Part shown: one piece after another, positions 13,604 through 21,933 of the stretch | Layout: each line of letters opens with the position of its first letter | Position numbering within the stretch: position 1 is the first letter of the stretch | Assembly: GCA_964366725.1 (NCBI GenBank) | Contig: CAYIUL010000001.1 | Span: 1-51,984 of the forward strand | DNA length: 51,984 nt | Reading direction: 5' to 3' | Source: JACPAB01 sp964366725 | Lineage (GTDB): Bacteria > Patescibacteriota > Minisyncoccia > 2-02-FULL-40-12 > GWA2-44-9 | Translations under genes and position numbers: made by a program | The notes under the pieces: generated by a model | The model's input: the letters and a program-made list of their open reading frames with translations, nothing else | Told to the model about the DNA's origin: nothing | Database searches by the model: none

Positions 13604-15436
13604 TTATATCATCGTCACTTGGTGATCCACCAAACGTCGGTAGGACGGGCACGTCCGATAGAGATCGGGGTGCGTCCCTTCACCAACGACTCGCCCTTCG
13701 TCCATCACGATGATGCGGTTGGCGTACCGAATGGTCGAGAAGCGATGAGCGATGATGATGGTCGTCCGGCCCCGTGACGCTTCGTTGATGGCGTCGCGGA
13801 TCTCCGCCTCGACTGCGGCATCCAGTGAACTGGTCGCTTCGTCGAAGATTAGAATAGCCGGATCCTTGATGAGCGCCCGGGCTATGCCGACGCGCTGGCG
13901 TTCTCCGCCGGACAGCTTTATCCCGCGCTCGCCGATCAGGGTATCGAACCCCTTTTCAAGCTTGTGCGAGAACCGGCTGATCTGGGCGATCTTTGCAATC
14001 CGTTCCAACTCCTCTTCGGTCACGTCTTTGGCTTTCCCGTTGAGACCGTAGAGAATGTTGTAGCGGATGCTCTGATCGAACAGAGGCACAACCTGCTCCA
14101 CCACGCCCACCTTGGAACGGTAGTCGTGAAGGTCGACAACCCTGAGATCTTGGCCGTCGATAAGGACTTGCCCCGATATCGGATCACTGGCACGCACCAG
14201 TAAGCTGGCAAGTGTGGTTTTTCCGGAACCGGATTCGCCGACAATGGCCACCGTCTCACCTGGCGCTACCTTGAATGATACGTCCTGAAGCGCTGGCTTG
14301 CTAGATTTCTCAGGTTTGTGACCATCTGCCTCATCTTCGTCCGGCGAGATCGGCATACGGTTGTTGTAGGCGAAGGAAAGATTCCTCACCTCGATGTGAC
14401 CCCGAACGGGGTTGAGCACAACCGGGTTCGGAACAACTTTCACGTCCGATTCCATAGTCAGGAATTCGCAGTACCTTTTGATAGAGGTCCACATCCTGAT
14501 GATCTGGCGCTGTAAGTGTCCAATGTTCCACAGGCCGTCCAGCGCGTTTCCAGACCAAGCCCAGAAGACCACAATGGTGCCGACGGTGTAGCGTTTGTTG
14601 TAGACGTAGTAAGCGCCGACAGCCATTATCACTACCCTCGCCAGAATAACAATCATGGAGCGAAGGTAGGCGAGAATAAGAAATCGTCGCCACACAGGTC
14701 TTGCAAACGTGACCGTCTCGGCGTATTTCGCATCAGCTTCTTCTCGCGCCTTTTTTTCTTGCGCGTTTACCAGCACGTGGCCGATGTGTTGGATGATCTC
14801 GTTCCTGAATCTCGACTCCTGATTCCACATCTTCTCGAGCTTCTTCAGGTCGTCCTTGAAGGTGTAGTTCATCCAGAGAGTCAGCGAAATGAACAGCGCC
14901 ATAGCAACCAGAACGATTGAACCCATCGCCAAACTCAACCAGCACATTGCGAACGCCATGATAATCGCTCGTGAAGCGGTGGGCACAATCTCGTAGACCA
15001 GCATATTCACCAGTGAGGTGAGCGAGTGCTGGCCTCGATTGATAATGCTCTGCTTCAGGCCCGAATTGAGCGTGTTGTGCTGACCGACCGAGAGCGCCGT
15101 CATCCTGAACATCGTCTGGTCGCTCGCAGCTTCGTCGATATCAAAATCGACCTTATTCACTTCGTAGTTTTCACGCCCAAACGAGAGCATGTGGCCCAAA
15201 AGCATGACGCCTCCGGCCAATGCAATGAGCCAGTAGGTCTGACTCATGATTTCCTTAGGATACTCGTTTTTGAGTATTGCCGGCCCAAGGTTATCAATGA
15301 TGACACCCTGAATGTAGGGACTCACCAGTGACAGCGCCTGTCCCAGTGCGATGAGCACTAAAACAAGCGCCATACGCCATTTCAGGGGGCCGAAAATAGC
15401 CCACGCCTGCTCGAAAAACGCTTTTCGAAATGACAT
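13604..15436 (-). CDS. ABC exporter, fused membrane and ATPase domains
   Basis: 610 residues. The N-terminal half has the exporter membrane domain (segments near 20-40, 70-90, 150-195, 255-300: MALVLVLIALGQALSLV, WLIALAGGVMLLGHML, and so on). The ATPase half has Walker A GESGSGKTT, Q loop VGVVEQVVPLFDQSI, signature LSGGERQRVGIARAL, Walker B ILIFDEATSSLD and switch IIIAHRFSTIR. A polar insert (PISPDEDEADGHKPEKSSKP) precedes the ATPase. The start has GGAGGAGG 5 bp upstream. GC-rich with strong signals, unlike the glycosyltransferases around it, it splits the glycan region and looks acquired. Substrate unknown: lipid, glycan or drug. Confidence 0.93.
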   Translation of the reverse strand: MSFRKAFFEQAWAIFGPLKWRMALVLVLIALGQALSLVSPYIQGVIIDNLGPAILKNEYPKEIMSQTYWLIALAGGVMLLGHMLSFGRENYEVNKVDFDIDEAASDQTMFRMTALSVGQHNTLNSGLKQSIINRGQHSLTSLVNMLVYEIVPTASRAIIMAFAMCWLSLAMGSIVLVAMALFISLTLWMNYTFKDDLKKLEKMWNQESRFRNEIIQHIGHVLVNAQEKKAREEADAKYAETVTFARPVWRRFLILAYLRSMIVILARVVIMAVGAYYVYNKRYTVGTIVVFWAWSGNALDGLWNIGHLQRQIIRMWTSIKRYCEFLTMESDVKVVPNPVVLNPVRGHIEVRNLSFAYNNRMPISPDEDEADGHKPEKSSKPALQDVSFKVAPGETVAIVGESGSGKTTLASLLVRASDPISGQVLIDGQDLRVVDLHDYRSKVGVVEQVVPLFDQSIRYNILYGLNGKAKDVTEEELERIAKIAQISRFSHKLEKGFDTLIGERGIKLSGGERQRVGIARALIKDPAILIFDEATSSLDAAVEAEIRDAINEASRGRTTIIIAHRFSTIRYANRIIVMDEGRVVGEGTHPDLYRTCPSYRRLVDHQVTMI

Positions 15437-15452
15437 TGCTGCCTCCTCCTTA

Positions 15453-15468
15453 GCACCCCGCGGGGTGC
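15453..15468. other. Perfect GC palindrome in the exporter leader
   Basis: GCACCCCGCGGGGTGC, a 16-bp self-complementary sequence 3 bp upstream of the GGAGGAGG ribosome site and inside the predicted 5' leader. It could limit ribosome access or be a dimeric protein operator. Confidence 0.6.
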
Positions 15469-15501
15469 GATGATATTTAATAGTAAAAGAACCGTTTCAC
15501 T

Positions 15502-15529
15502 ATTATACCATAAAGTTAAATTTATTCAA
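15502..15529 (-). promoter_or_regulatory. Promoter of the ABC exporter
   Basis: On the minus strand TTGAAT (15529-15524), 16-bp spacer, TATAAT (15507-15502) with TGG upstream. Near consensus; leader of about 60 nt. Confidence 0.7.
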
Positions 15530-15575
15530 GACATTCAAAATTGCGTAAAATAGCCATTTTTAGTAAAATAAACCG

Positions 15576-16442
15576 GTGAATATCAGTGTTGTTACCATCA
15601 ACTACAACAGTTCGGAGAACACGATAAAACTTTTGGAGTCCCTCAAAAACCAGACCGACAAAAATTTTAATGTTTTGGTCATTGATAATAACTCCGGTCC
15701 GGACCAGAAAGCAATATTAAAGAACTACCGGACAGAAGAAACTAATATCGTATTTATCGAAAACGAACATAACCTGGGTTTTTCCGGAGGCAACAATGTC
15801 GGGATCAAGAAAGCCCTTGCAGATGGCGCTGACTGGATTCTCCTGCTCAATAACGATACTTGGGTAGAAAGTGACTTTATCCATCGTCTAAAGACAAATT
15901 TAGAAGGCAAGGAGGGGATAATGGGGTTGGCCATAGACGAAGGGGGCAGAACCGTTTACGCCGGTAAAATTGAATGGCTAAAACCCACACTTATCCACAT
16001 AACGACACGGGGTGTCGTTAGTCCACAGGCATATGCTATCGGGGGGGCGATGGCGGTGCATAAGAACGTATTTGAAAAAATAGGGTTCTTGGACGAGAGA
16101 TATTTTCTTTATTTTGAGGATGCCGATTACAGCATAAGGGCCCAAAAGGCGAGCATTCCCGTGGAGTTTTTGCCTGAAGTTCAGGTCCGCCATTCTGTCT
16201 CGGCGTCAACCAAAAAACTCGGCTCGCCTCTCATTCTGCGCTACCACTACCGCAATGCTTTGTATTTCAATTTGAAACACGGGCCATGGTATATCAAACT
16301 GCTTGTCTTGCCCTGGAGCTGGTTTGTGGCTGTAAAACAGATACTTAAGCTGACAGCGGGAAGAAACGCCAAAGAGTCAGAAGCAATATTGGCCGGGGTC
16401 GTAGATTTTTATAAAAACAATTACGGAAAACTTCATGTATAA
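15576..16442 (+). CDS. Family 2 glycosyltransferase (rhamnosyltransferase-like)
   Basis: 288 residues with a GTG start that lies 6 nt after a TAAAAT box, so it is probably leaderless. GT-A fold: VSVVTINYNSSENTIKLLESL type start, VLVIDNNSGPDQK, ENLGFSGGNNVGIKKAL, DWILLLNNDTWVES (DxD-like NND), and FLDERYFLYFEDADYSIRAQKA acceptor motif. Similar to rhamnosyl- or dTDP-sugar transferases of the WbbL type. Residues about 142-149 (TTRGVVSP) come from palindromic element B. It overlaps the next gene by 8 bp and opens the long glycan operon to 23155. Confidence 0.9.
   Translation: MNISVVTINYNSSENTIKLLESLKNQTDKNFNVLVIDNNSGPDQKAILKNYRTEETNIVFIENEHNLGFSGGNNVGIKKALADGADWILLLNNDTWVESDFIHRLKTNLEGKEGIMGLAIDEGGRTVYAGKIEWLKPTLIHITTRGVVSPQAYAIGGAMAVHKNVFEKIGFLDERYFLYFEDADYSIRAQKASIPVEFLPEVQVRHSVSASTKKLGSPLILRYHYRNALYFNLKHGPWYIKLLVLPWSWFVAVKQILKLTAGRNAKESEAILAGVVDFYKNNYGKLHV
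16000..16020. repeat. Palindromic element B, copy 2 (inside a glycosyltransferase)
   Basis: Same 21-bp palindrome as copy 1 (arms TAACGACAC, centre GGG). Preceded directly by the DnaA-box 9-mer TTATCCACA (15991-15999) and followed by GTCCACAGG, which copy 3 shares. Confidence 0.9.
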
Positions 16443-17574
16443 GATAGGCATAGAATGCGAGGAGCTGGAAAAAGGCGGTGGATGGGGAATTGGCCGCATT
16501 GTTTCAAAACTTCTTGAGGAAATTTCCCACCATCCAGAATTAGGAAAAGAGTTCCGGTTTATTTTATTTTTCAAAAACCGCATTCCTGCTCTGTCATACC
16601 TAAACGCGCCGATATTTAAAAAAAGAGTTGTGGCCCCGTTTTTCAAAGGCCGTTTATTTCCGGTTTATTATCTTTTTCTCTTGCCTCTACGTCTCTGGTT
16701 CGAACAGCCGGATCTCATGTTTTGGCCGGCCTATATGCTGCCGTTTTTTACCTTTACACGATCGCTTTCTCTTATGACCGAGGATGTTTATCATGAAGCA
16801 TTTAACGGCAAGCTCCCATTCAAATACAGATTTTTTTATATGATTTTCGGAACATACTCGGCAAAACATGCAACCAAGCTTATGGCAATATCAGAGACAT
16901 CGAAGAAAAATATGGCAAAACTTTATAAAATCGACCCGGATCGAATATTTGTAAACCATTTGGGAGTGGATTTAAAATACGATCGTATTGTAAATCAAAC
17001 CGGAAATTTACCGTATATTTTGTACATAGGTCAGGCATTCCCAAGGAGACATTTGAAAGAAACGATTTTAGCGTTTGAAAAACTCGTCACAGAACATTCC
17101 AACATTCTTGAGAATGTTGGAATGTCAGAATTAAAGTTGATTGCTATAGGGCCGGACAAGTATCCCGAGCTAATTATTGATTCGCTGGCATCAAAAGTAA
17201 ACGGGCGGCTAGGTCGAGAAGCAGTGATTCATAAAAATTACGTTGAAGATAGCGAGCTTGCCAAACTATACGCCGGAGCAAAAGCTTTGGTATATGTATC
17301 CGACAGAGAAGCATTTGGTCTGCCTCCAATGGAAGCACTCTCGTTTGGAGTTCCGCCTGTTATCGCCGATAATGAATTAGGCCGCGAACTTTTCGGGGAA
17401 TACGCATTTTACGTTAAAAATCCTGACCCGGACGGAATTGCCAACGGTATCAGCCAGGCATTAACCGATTCCAATAAAATTCAGAAAATAAAGAATTCCG
17501 GACCGGAATTCGTGAAGAAATATAATTGGAAAAATTTCACCGATAAATTCTTAGAAAATGTTAAAGACATCTAA
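16435..17574 (+). CDS. GT-B glycosyltransferase (family 4)
   Basis: 379 residues. N-terminal half MYKIGIECEELEKGGGWGIGRIVSKLLEE; C-terminal half LPYILYIGQAFPRRHLKETILAFEKL, KLIAIGPDKYPEL, VEDSELAKLYAGAKALVYVS and donor motif DREAFGLPPMEALSFGVPPVIA. The mannosyltransferase-like layout suggests a step in surface polysaccharide assembly. Residues 220-231 (EHSNILENVGMS) are encoded by palindromic element A, in frame, in a surface loop between strands of the donor half. A further 19-bp palindrome at 17496-17514 encodes NSGPEF. It overlaps both neighbours (8 and 17 bp). Confidence 0.9.
   Translation: MYKIGIECEELEKGGGWGIGRIVSKLLEEISHHPELGKEFRFILFFKNRIPALSYLNAPIFKKRVVAPFFKGRLFPVYYLFLLPLRLWFEQPDLMFWPAYMLPFFTFTRSLSLMTEDVYHEAFNGKLPFKYRFFYMIFGTYSAKHATKLMAISETSKKNMAKLYKIDPDRIFVNHLGVDLKYDRIVNQTGNLPYILYIGQAFPRRHLKETILAFEKLVTEHSNILENVGMSELKLIAIGPDKYPELIIDSLASKVNGRLGREAVIHKNYVEDSELAKLYAGAKALVYVSDREAFGLPPMEALSFGVPPVIADNELGRELFGEYAFYVKNPDPDGIANGISQALTDSNKIQKIKNSGPEFVKKYNWKNFTDKFLENVKDI
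17093..17126. repeat. Palindromic element A, copy inside a glycosyltransferase
   Basis: Matches the 34-bp element at 2442-2475 except for the last base of the right arm (C for T). In frame and free of stops in this reading frame. Confidence 0.9.
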
Positions 17575-19078
17575 ACTAAATTTAGTTTTTATCGTCGAGC
17601 TTTTTTTGTTTGCCCTGATAATTACCGGGGTCATACCCAGGGAGACGGCGCTTTATCTTGCCGCGGGATTGGCGGCGTATGTTCTCCTGGCATCCTTAGA
17701 AGATGCATCTGTTTTATTTATAAGATCCATACCCTTATTTCTGGCCCTCCCTCTCACAACTAATTTTGACAACTTCAACACTTGGCGGATTATTTCGAGT
17801 ATTATTTTTTTGAAGTGGTGGCTCTCGTCCAGGTGGCTGCCCGACTTTCGCTTCAATAAATATACAACGCCTCTTTATCTGCTCTTGGCTCTGGCTTTGC
17901 TCTCCATAATTCCGGCGGCGGACAAGATACTTGCCGTCAAACGCATTATTTATTTCGCAAATCTTTCTCTTGTCGGAATTGTGCTCTTTGATCTGGCCCG
18001 TAAAAACGACGTGGCAAAGAGATTTATAAAAAATTTATCGGTGCCGGTAATAATAGTGACTATAGTTGGACTTATACAGCTTGCATCAACTTACTTCATC
18101 GACATCTACCAGTTCATGCGCATCTGGGGAGAGGGGATACAATGCCGCCAGTTCGGGAACGAATGGTGCGGTATCGCCGTAGAACTCGGGAATACCTGGT
18201 TCGCGTATTACGGGGAGCAGTTGTCTTTGAGGGTTTTCTCGCTTTTCCCGGATTCGCATTCTTTTCCGCAGTTCGTTCTGCTCGGACTGCCGGCTATATT
18301 CGCTTTGGCGCTTTCGAAATTCGGCATCAACGACTTCGAGAACCTTAAAAAGATGTATCGCACAAGAACGCGGCTCATTATAATCCTCGTGCCGATGGTT
18401 TTCCTGGTGGCCATATTGAGCGGCACGAGGGGCATCTGGGCGGCAAGTATAGGCGTTCTTCTTTTCATGTTCATAATTTTCAGGAAGTTCCAGAAGACAG
18501 TTGCGGGGCAGGAATACAGGAACCTGTTCAAATACATATCAACGTATATGGTCATATTTTTCATGCTCTTTTCCGTGGCTTACCCGATATTCGTTTCTCC
18601 CCAGTTCCTTTTATCAAAAGGTAACTTCGGACTTTTCGGCAGCAGAATAAGGTCCATCATCGACTTCGGCGAGACGTCCAACAGCCAGAGGATAGCCATC
18701 TGGAAGGACACGGTCGAGTCAATAAAAGACAGACCGTTCCTGGGTGTGGGTATAGGAAATTTCCCCGTAGTCCTCGGCCAAGACCTGTTCCTGGCCCGGG
18801 CCGGGTCTTCGGCGCACAATTTGTATCTCCAAATAGCGGCAGAAATGGGCGTCGCGGCTTTGGTTGCCGCGGTCTGGTTTTTAATAGTTCTTCTGAACAA
18901 AACCTTCCACAATTTTGTGAGAGAAAAAAACCAGGTCGTGGCCGTATATAACGGCGCATCGCTCCTGACCATTCCCTGGGTGCTGATGTATTCATTCACC
19001 GACGTGGCTCTTTTTGACGAAAGAGCTTTTCTTCTTCTGGTCGTAACAATAGCCCTGATTTTATCTAAACATGAGTGA
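17558..19078 (+). CDS. O-antigen ligase/polymerase-like membrane protein
   Basis: 506 residues with about 11-12 hydrophobic segments from residue 9. The Wzy_C/ligase signature lies in the second half: AILSGTRGIWAASIGVLLFM, then a long outer loop with SQRIAIWKDTVESIKDRPFLGVGIGNF and SSAHNLYLQIAAEMGVAALVAAVWF. This pattern (R-x-W, P-x-x-GxGxxxF, HNxYL) identifies enzymes that polymerise or ligate undecaprenyl-linked glycans on the outer face of the membrane. The start overlaps the previous gene by 17 bp. In this operon it would act on the chains built by the glycosyltransferases. Confidence 0.88.
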   Translation: MLKTSKLNLVFIVELFLFALIITGVIPRETALYLAAGLAAYVLLASLEDASVLFIRSIPLFLALPLTTNFDNFNTWRIISSIIFLKWWLSSRWLPDFRFNKYTTPLYLLLALALLSIIPAADKILAVKRIIYFANLSLVGIVLFDLARKNDVAKRFIKNLSVPVIIVTIVGLIQLASTYFIDIYQFMRIWGEGIQCRQFGNEWCGIAVELGNTWFAYYGEQLSLRVFSLFPDSHSFPQFVLLGLPAIFALALSKFGINDFENLKKMYRTRTRLIIILVPMVFLVAILSGTRGIWAASIGVLLFMFIIFRKFQKTVAGQEYRNLFKYISTYMVIFFMLFSVAYPIFVSPQFLLSKGNFGLFGSRIRSIIDFGETSNSQRIAIWKDTVESIKDRPFLGVGIGNFPVVLGQDLFLARAGSSAHNLYLQIAAEMGVAALVAAVWFLIVLLNKTFHNFVREKNQVVAVYNGASLLTIPWVLMYSFTDVALFDERAFLLLVVTIALILSKHE

Positions 19079-20105
19079 GAAAGTTTCAATAAACATAGTC
19101 GTCCGCAACGGGGAAAAATATATCCGCCATTGTCTTGACGCGATATTGGCGCAGACATATCCGCACAATTTAATTGAGTTAAATATTTTAGATAACGGTT
19201 CGACGGACACAACAAAAGAAACTATTCGGGATTTCGGATTTCGGATTTCGGATTTCGGATTTGCCAAATTTAATTTGGTTGAGTCCAAATTAAATTTGGG
19301 GATGTGGCCCGGCCAGGAAGAGCTGCTGAAACACTCAAGCGGAAAATACATCCTCGCTATGGCCGTTGACGTGTTTTTGGATAAAGATTTTCTCATCAAG
19401 GCCGTTGAGAGAATGGAGAACGACGGCAATATCGGCGCTCTTGAAGCCAAGATATACAGATACGAACTCTCTAACGGTAATATCGTGCCGTCGAATATCA
19501 TCGATACCTGCGGTTTTAAAATATTCAAATCCAGACGGATAATAAATATAGGCCACGGCGAAACGGACGGCGGACAGTTCGGCAAATTTATGGAGATATT
19601 CGGAGTGGAAGGCGCGGCGCCATTTTTCAGGCGGGAAGCGCTCGAAGATATTCGTATCAAAGGAGGGTTGGTGGACAAAGATTATTTCTGGTACGGGGAT
19701 GACCTCGATCTTGCCTGGCGGATGCGGCTTTTCGGCTGGAAAGAGGTTTTTGACCCCGAGGTGGTGGCTTGGCATGACCGCCAGACGACCAAAACTCTCA
19801 AAAAGAGCCCCGCCGACTTTATAAGAATAAGGAGAGCAATACCGATTAAAAAACGCGGCCTGGATTGGAGAAATACTCGCTGGACAATCGTCAAAAATGA
19901 TTATATAATCAATATTCTGAAAGATCTCCCGGCCATACTCAAGAGGGAAGTCCAAATGGCGGGATATATATTACTTTTCGAACCGGCAGTGCTTCTGGAA
20001 ATACCCAAATTTCTTTTGTTCCTTCCTCGTATGTTGGCGAGGAGAAAAGAGATAATGAAACGGGCAACGGCAAAACCGGCTGAGATGCGAAAATGGTTCA
20101 ATTAA
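19071..20105 (+). CDS. Family 2 glycosyltransferase with repeat insertion
   Basis: 344 residues. GT-A start VSINIVVRNGEKYIRHCLDAI, then LNILDNGSTDTTKE, NLGMWPGQEELLKHSSGKYIL, LAMAVDVFLDKDFL and a later WYGDDLDLAWRMRLFGWKEVF acceptor motif. The C-terminal 60 residues are basic with one hydrophobic helix. Between the DNGSTDTT and NLGMWPGQ motifs, about residues 53-77 come from a 7-bp tandem repeat (19229-19262) and a 15-bp inverted repeat (19264-19299). Gain or loss of one repeat unit would shift the frame. Overlaps both neighbours. Confidence 0.88.
   Translation: MSEKVSINIVVRNGEKYIRHCLDAILAQTYPHNLIELNILDNGSTDTTKETIRDFGFRISDFGFAKFNLVESKLNLGMWPGQEELLKHSSGKYILAMAVDVFLDKDFLIKAVERMENDGNIGALEAKIYRYELSNGNIVPSNIIDTCGFKIFKSRRIINIGHGETDGGQFGKFMEIFGVEGAAPFFRREALEDIRIKGGLVDKDYFWYGDDLDLAWRMRLFGWKEVFDPEVVAWHDRQTTKTLKKSPADFIRIRRAIPIKKRGLDWRNTRWTIVKNDYIINILKDLPAILKREVQMAGYILLFEPAVLLEIPKFLLFLPRMLARRKEIMKRATAKPAEMRKWFN
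19229..19262 (+). repeat. Heptanucleotide tandem repeat GGATTTC in a glycosyltransferase
   Basis: Four complete GGATTTC units and one partial unit, encoding alternating FGFRISDFGF. Seven is not a multiple of three, so copy-number change alters the reading frame. Confidence 0.95.
19264..19299. repeat. 15-bp perfect inverted repeat next to the heptanucleotide tract
   Basis: Arms CCAAATTTAATTTGG and CCAAATTAAATTTGG around a TTGAGT loop, in frame, encoding KFNLVESKLNLG. Confidence 0.95.
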
Positions 20106-21109
20106 CGGGATATCAACAACCGGATTTCAACGACATCAAACCAAGCCGAAGGGGTTGGATGTTTTTAACTATAGGATTAGTGATGCTCATCATTGTCGGC
20201 TTCGCTGTTAACTCAAGTTCCAAAGAGATAAATGTGTCGAAGGAACCGGCTCCTTTTTGGCGGAAGATGGCTAATATCTTCACCTTCAACGAAGAAGAGG
20301 ACCCCGATTACGCGATGCCGTCCGAGGAAAAAGACCGGTTCGACGTCCTGATACTGGGCATAAGAGGCGAAGACGACCCCGATTCCAAAGAGGCGGGCGC
20401 TTTACTGACCGATACCATCATGGTCTTAAGCTTCGACAAAACGACCAAAAAAGCATCTATAATTTCCATCCCCAGGGATCTCTATGTAAAAATAGACAAA
20501 AGAAAAGCCGCCAAGATAAACAGCGCTTTCGAGAACAAGGGAATGAAGTCCACAAAAGAATTGCTCTCCAAAATTACGGGAGTATATATCGATAAGGCCG
20601 TGGTTCTGGACTTCTCTTCATTCGAAAAAGTTATCGACGCGGTTGGAGGAATAGACATTATTCTAGCCAATCCGTTCGAAGAGAAACAACAATGGGGATA
20701 TGGTTTTTATCTGCCGAAAGGAGAGAACCATTTGGACGGAAAGAACGCTTTATATTATGCCCGTTCCCGTTTCTCTTCCAGCGACTTTGACCGGTCGCGC
20801 CGGCAGCAGGAAGTCATTTTTGCCCTGAAAGACAAGCTGGCCAGGCACAATTGGTGGACCGATCCGCTTAAGACACTGGATATCGTTACCGCCATCAAAT
20901 CCAATATCCAGACCGACATCAATATTTGGAACGCAAAAGAAATTCTCGACCTGGCCAACGAAATAAATTCCGCCGGCAAGATAAACAAATTCATCATCTC
21001 GACTGAGAATTTGGTCTACGAATCGCGGGCCAATGAAGCATATATCCTCTTGCCGGTGGGAGATGATCTGACGGGGATAAAACAACTCTTCCAAGACATA
21101 ATAAAATAG
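20093..21109 (+). CDS. LytR-CpsA-Psr (LCP) family glycan ligase
   Basis: 338 residues. One N-terminal membrane segment (GWMFLTIGLVMLIIVGFAV, about 19-38) and an outer LCP domain: FDVLILGIRGEDD, LTDTIMVLSFDKTTKKASIISIPRDLYVKI (catalytic Arg region), KINSAFENKG, DFSSFEKVIDAVGGIDI, LDGKNALYYARSRFSSSDFDRSRRQQEVI. LCP enzymes transfer undecaprenyl-linked polymers to peptidoglycan or protein. Its place after the ligase and transferase genes, with 13 bp overlap, fits attachment of the glycan made here to the wall. Confidence 0.93.
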   Translation: MVQLTGYQQPDFNDIKPSRRGWMFLTIGLVMLIIVGFAVNSSSKEINVSKEPAPFWRKMANIFTFNEEEDPDYAMPSEEKDRFDVLILGIRGEDDPDSKEAGALLTDTIMVLSFDKTTKKASIISIPRDLYVKIDKRKAAKINSAFENKGMKSTKELLSKITGVYIDKAVVLDFSSFEKVIDAVGGIDIILANPFEEKQQWGYGFYLPKGENHLDGKNALYYARSRFSSSDFDRSRRQQEVIFALKDKLARHNWWTDPLKTLDIVTAIKSNIQTDINIWNAKEILDLANEINSAGKINKFIISTENLVYESRANEAYILLPVGDDLTGIKQLFQDIIK

Positions 21110-21114
21110 GAGCC

Positions 21115-21933
21115 ATGCTTTCCATCACCATCCTAAGTTACAAAAATCCGGCCCTTCTGCGGCTCTGCCTCAAGTCCCTGGAACAATCGCTGCCTAAAAA
21201 TTTCGACTTCGAGATCATAGTCGTGGACAACGCTTCAACGGAAAAAACCCGTTCCGTCGTTGAAGATGAGTTCATAAATAAATTTCCCAAGATAAGCATT
21301 GTCGCTCTGAAAGAAAACGCGGGCTACACCAGAGGAGTTAACGAAGGCATCAAAGCGGCCAAGGGGGATTTTATACTTTACATCAACCAGGACATCGTGA
21401 TGATCCCCGGAACCATCGAAAACCTGCTGAATTACCTTAAGAAGCATCCAGAAATAGGGCTGATGGGGCCGGGACTTTTGAATTTTAACAACAGCCACCA
21501 GAACTCCTGTTTCAGGTTTTACAGCCCGCTAACCATAATTTTCAGAAGAGCTCCTCGTTTGCCGTTCGCAAAAAAACGACTAGAACAATTCTTAATGAAA
21601 GACGTGGATCTTTCCAAGCCCGTAACGGTGGACTGGGTTTCCGGAGCCGCCTTCATGACTTCCCGCGCGGCGATAAACAAGGTCGGACTAATGGACGAGG
21701 ATCTTTTCCACTATTTCAGCGATGTTGACTGGTCAAGGCGGTTCTGGGAAAATGAATATCAAGTGGTTTATTATCCGCTATCAAAAATATACCACTACCA
21801 CGGACAGGGCTCGCGAGGAAGATTCGGCATATTTGAAGCGCTGACCAACAAGCAAACAAGGTGGCACATCGGCGACGGCATCAAATATTTTATTAAGTAT
21901 AGATTCAAAACTAGGTCAGATAAAAATGAATAA
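21115..21933 (+). CDS. Family 2 glycosyltransferase
   Basis: 272 residues. GT-A motifs MLSITILSYKNPALLRLCLKSL, IIVVDNASTEKTR, ENAGYTRGVNEGIKAAKGDFILYINQDIVMIPG and WVSGAAFMTSRAAINKVGLMDEDLFHYFSDVDWSRRFWE. Rhamnosyltransferase-like, as for the 15576 gene. The start is 5 bp after the LCP stop and it overlaps the protease gene by 8 bp. No palindromic insertion was found in this one. Confidence 0.9.
   Translation: MLSITILSYKNPALLRLCLKSLEQSLPKNFDFEIIVVDNASTEKTRSVVEDEFINKFPKISIVALKENAGYTRGVNEGIKAAKGDFILYINQDIVMIPGTIENLLNYLKKHPEIGLMGPGLLNFNNSHQNSCFRFYSPLTIIFRRAPRLPFAKKRLEQFLMKDVDLSKPVTVDWVSGAAFMTSRAAINKVGLMDEDLFHYFSDVDWSRRFWENEYQVVYYPLSKIYHYHGQGSRGRFGIFEALTNKQTRWHIGDGIKYFIKYRFKTRSDKNE

Noticed and set aside
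17496..17514. GAATTCCGG palindrome as another inserted element
   Set aside because: Only 19 bp, single copy, encodes ordinary-looking residues in a normal part of the protein.
18580..19215. 211-codon frame opposite the ligase-like gene
   Set aside because: Antisense to a protein with clear family motifs; no start signals.
19229..19299. Repeat tract as a CRISPR-like array
   Set aside because: Units are 7 bp, contiguous and without spacers; it is a simple tandem repeat in a coding gene.
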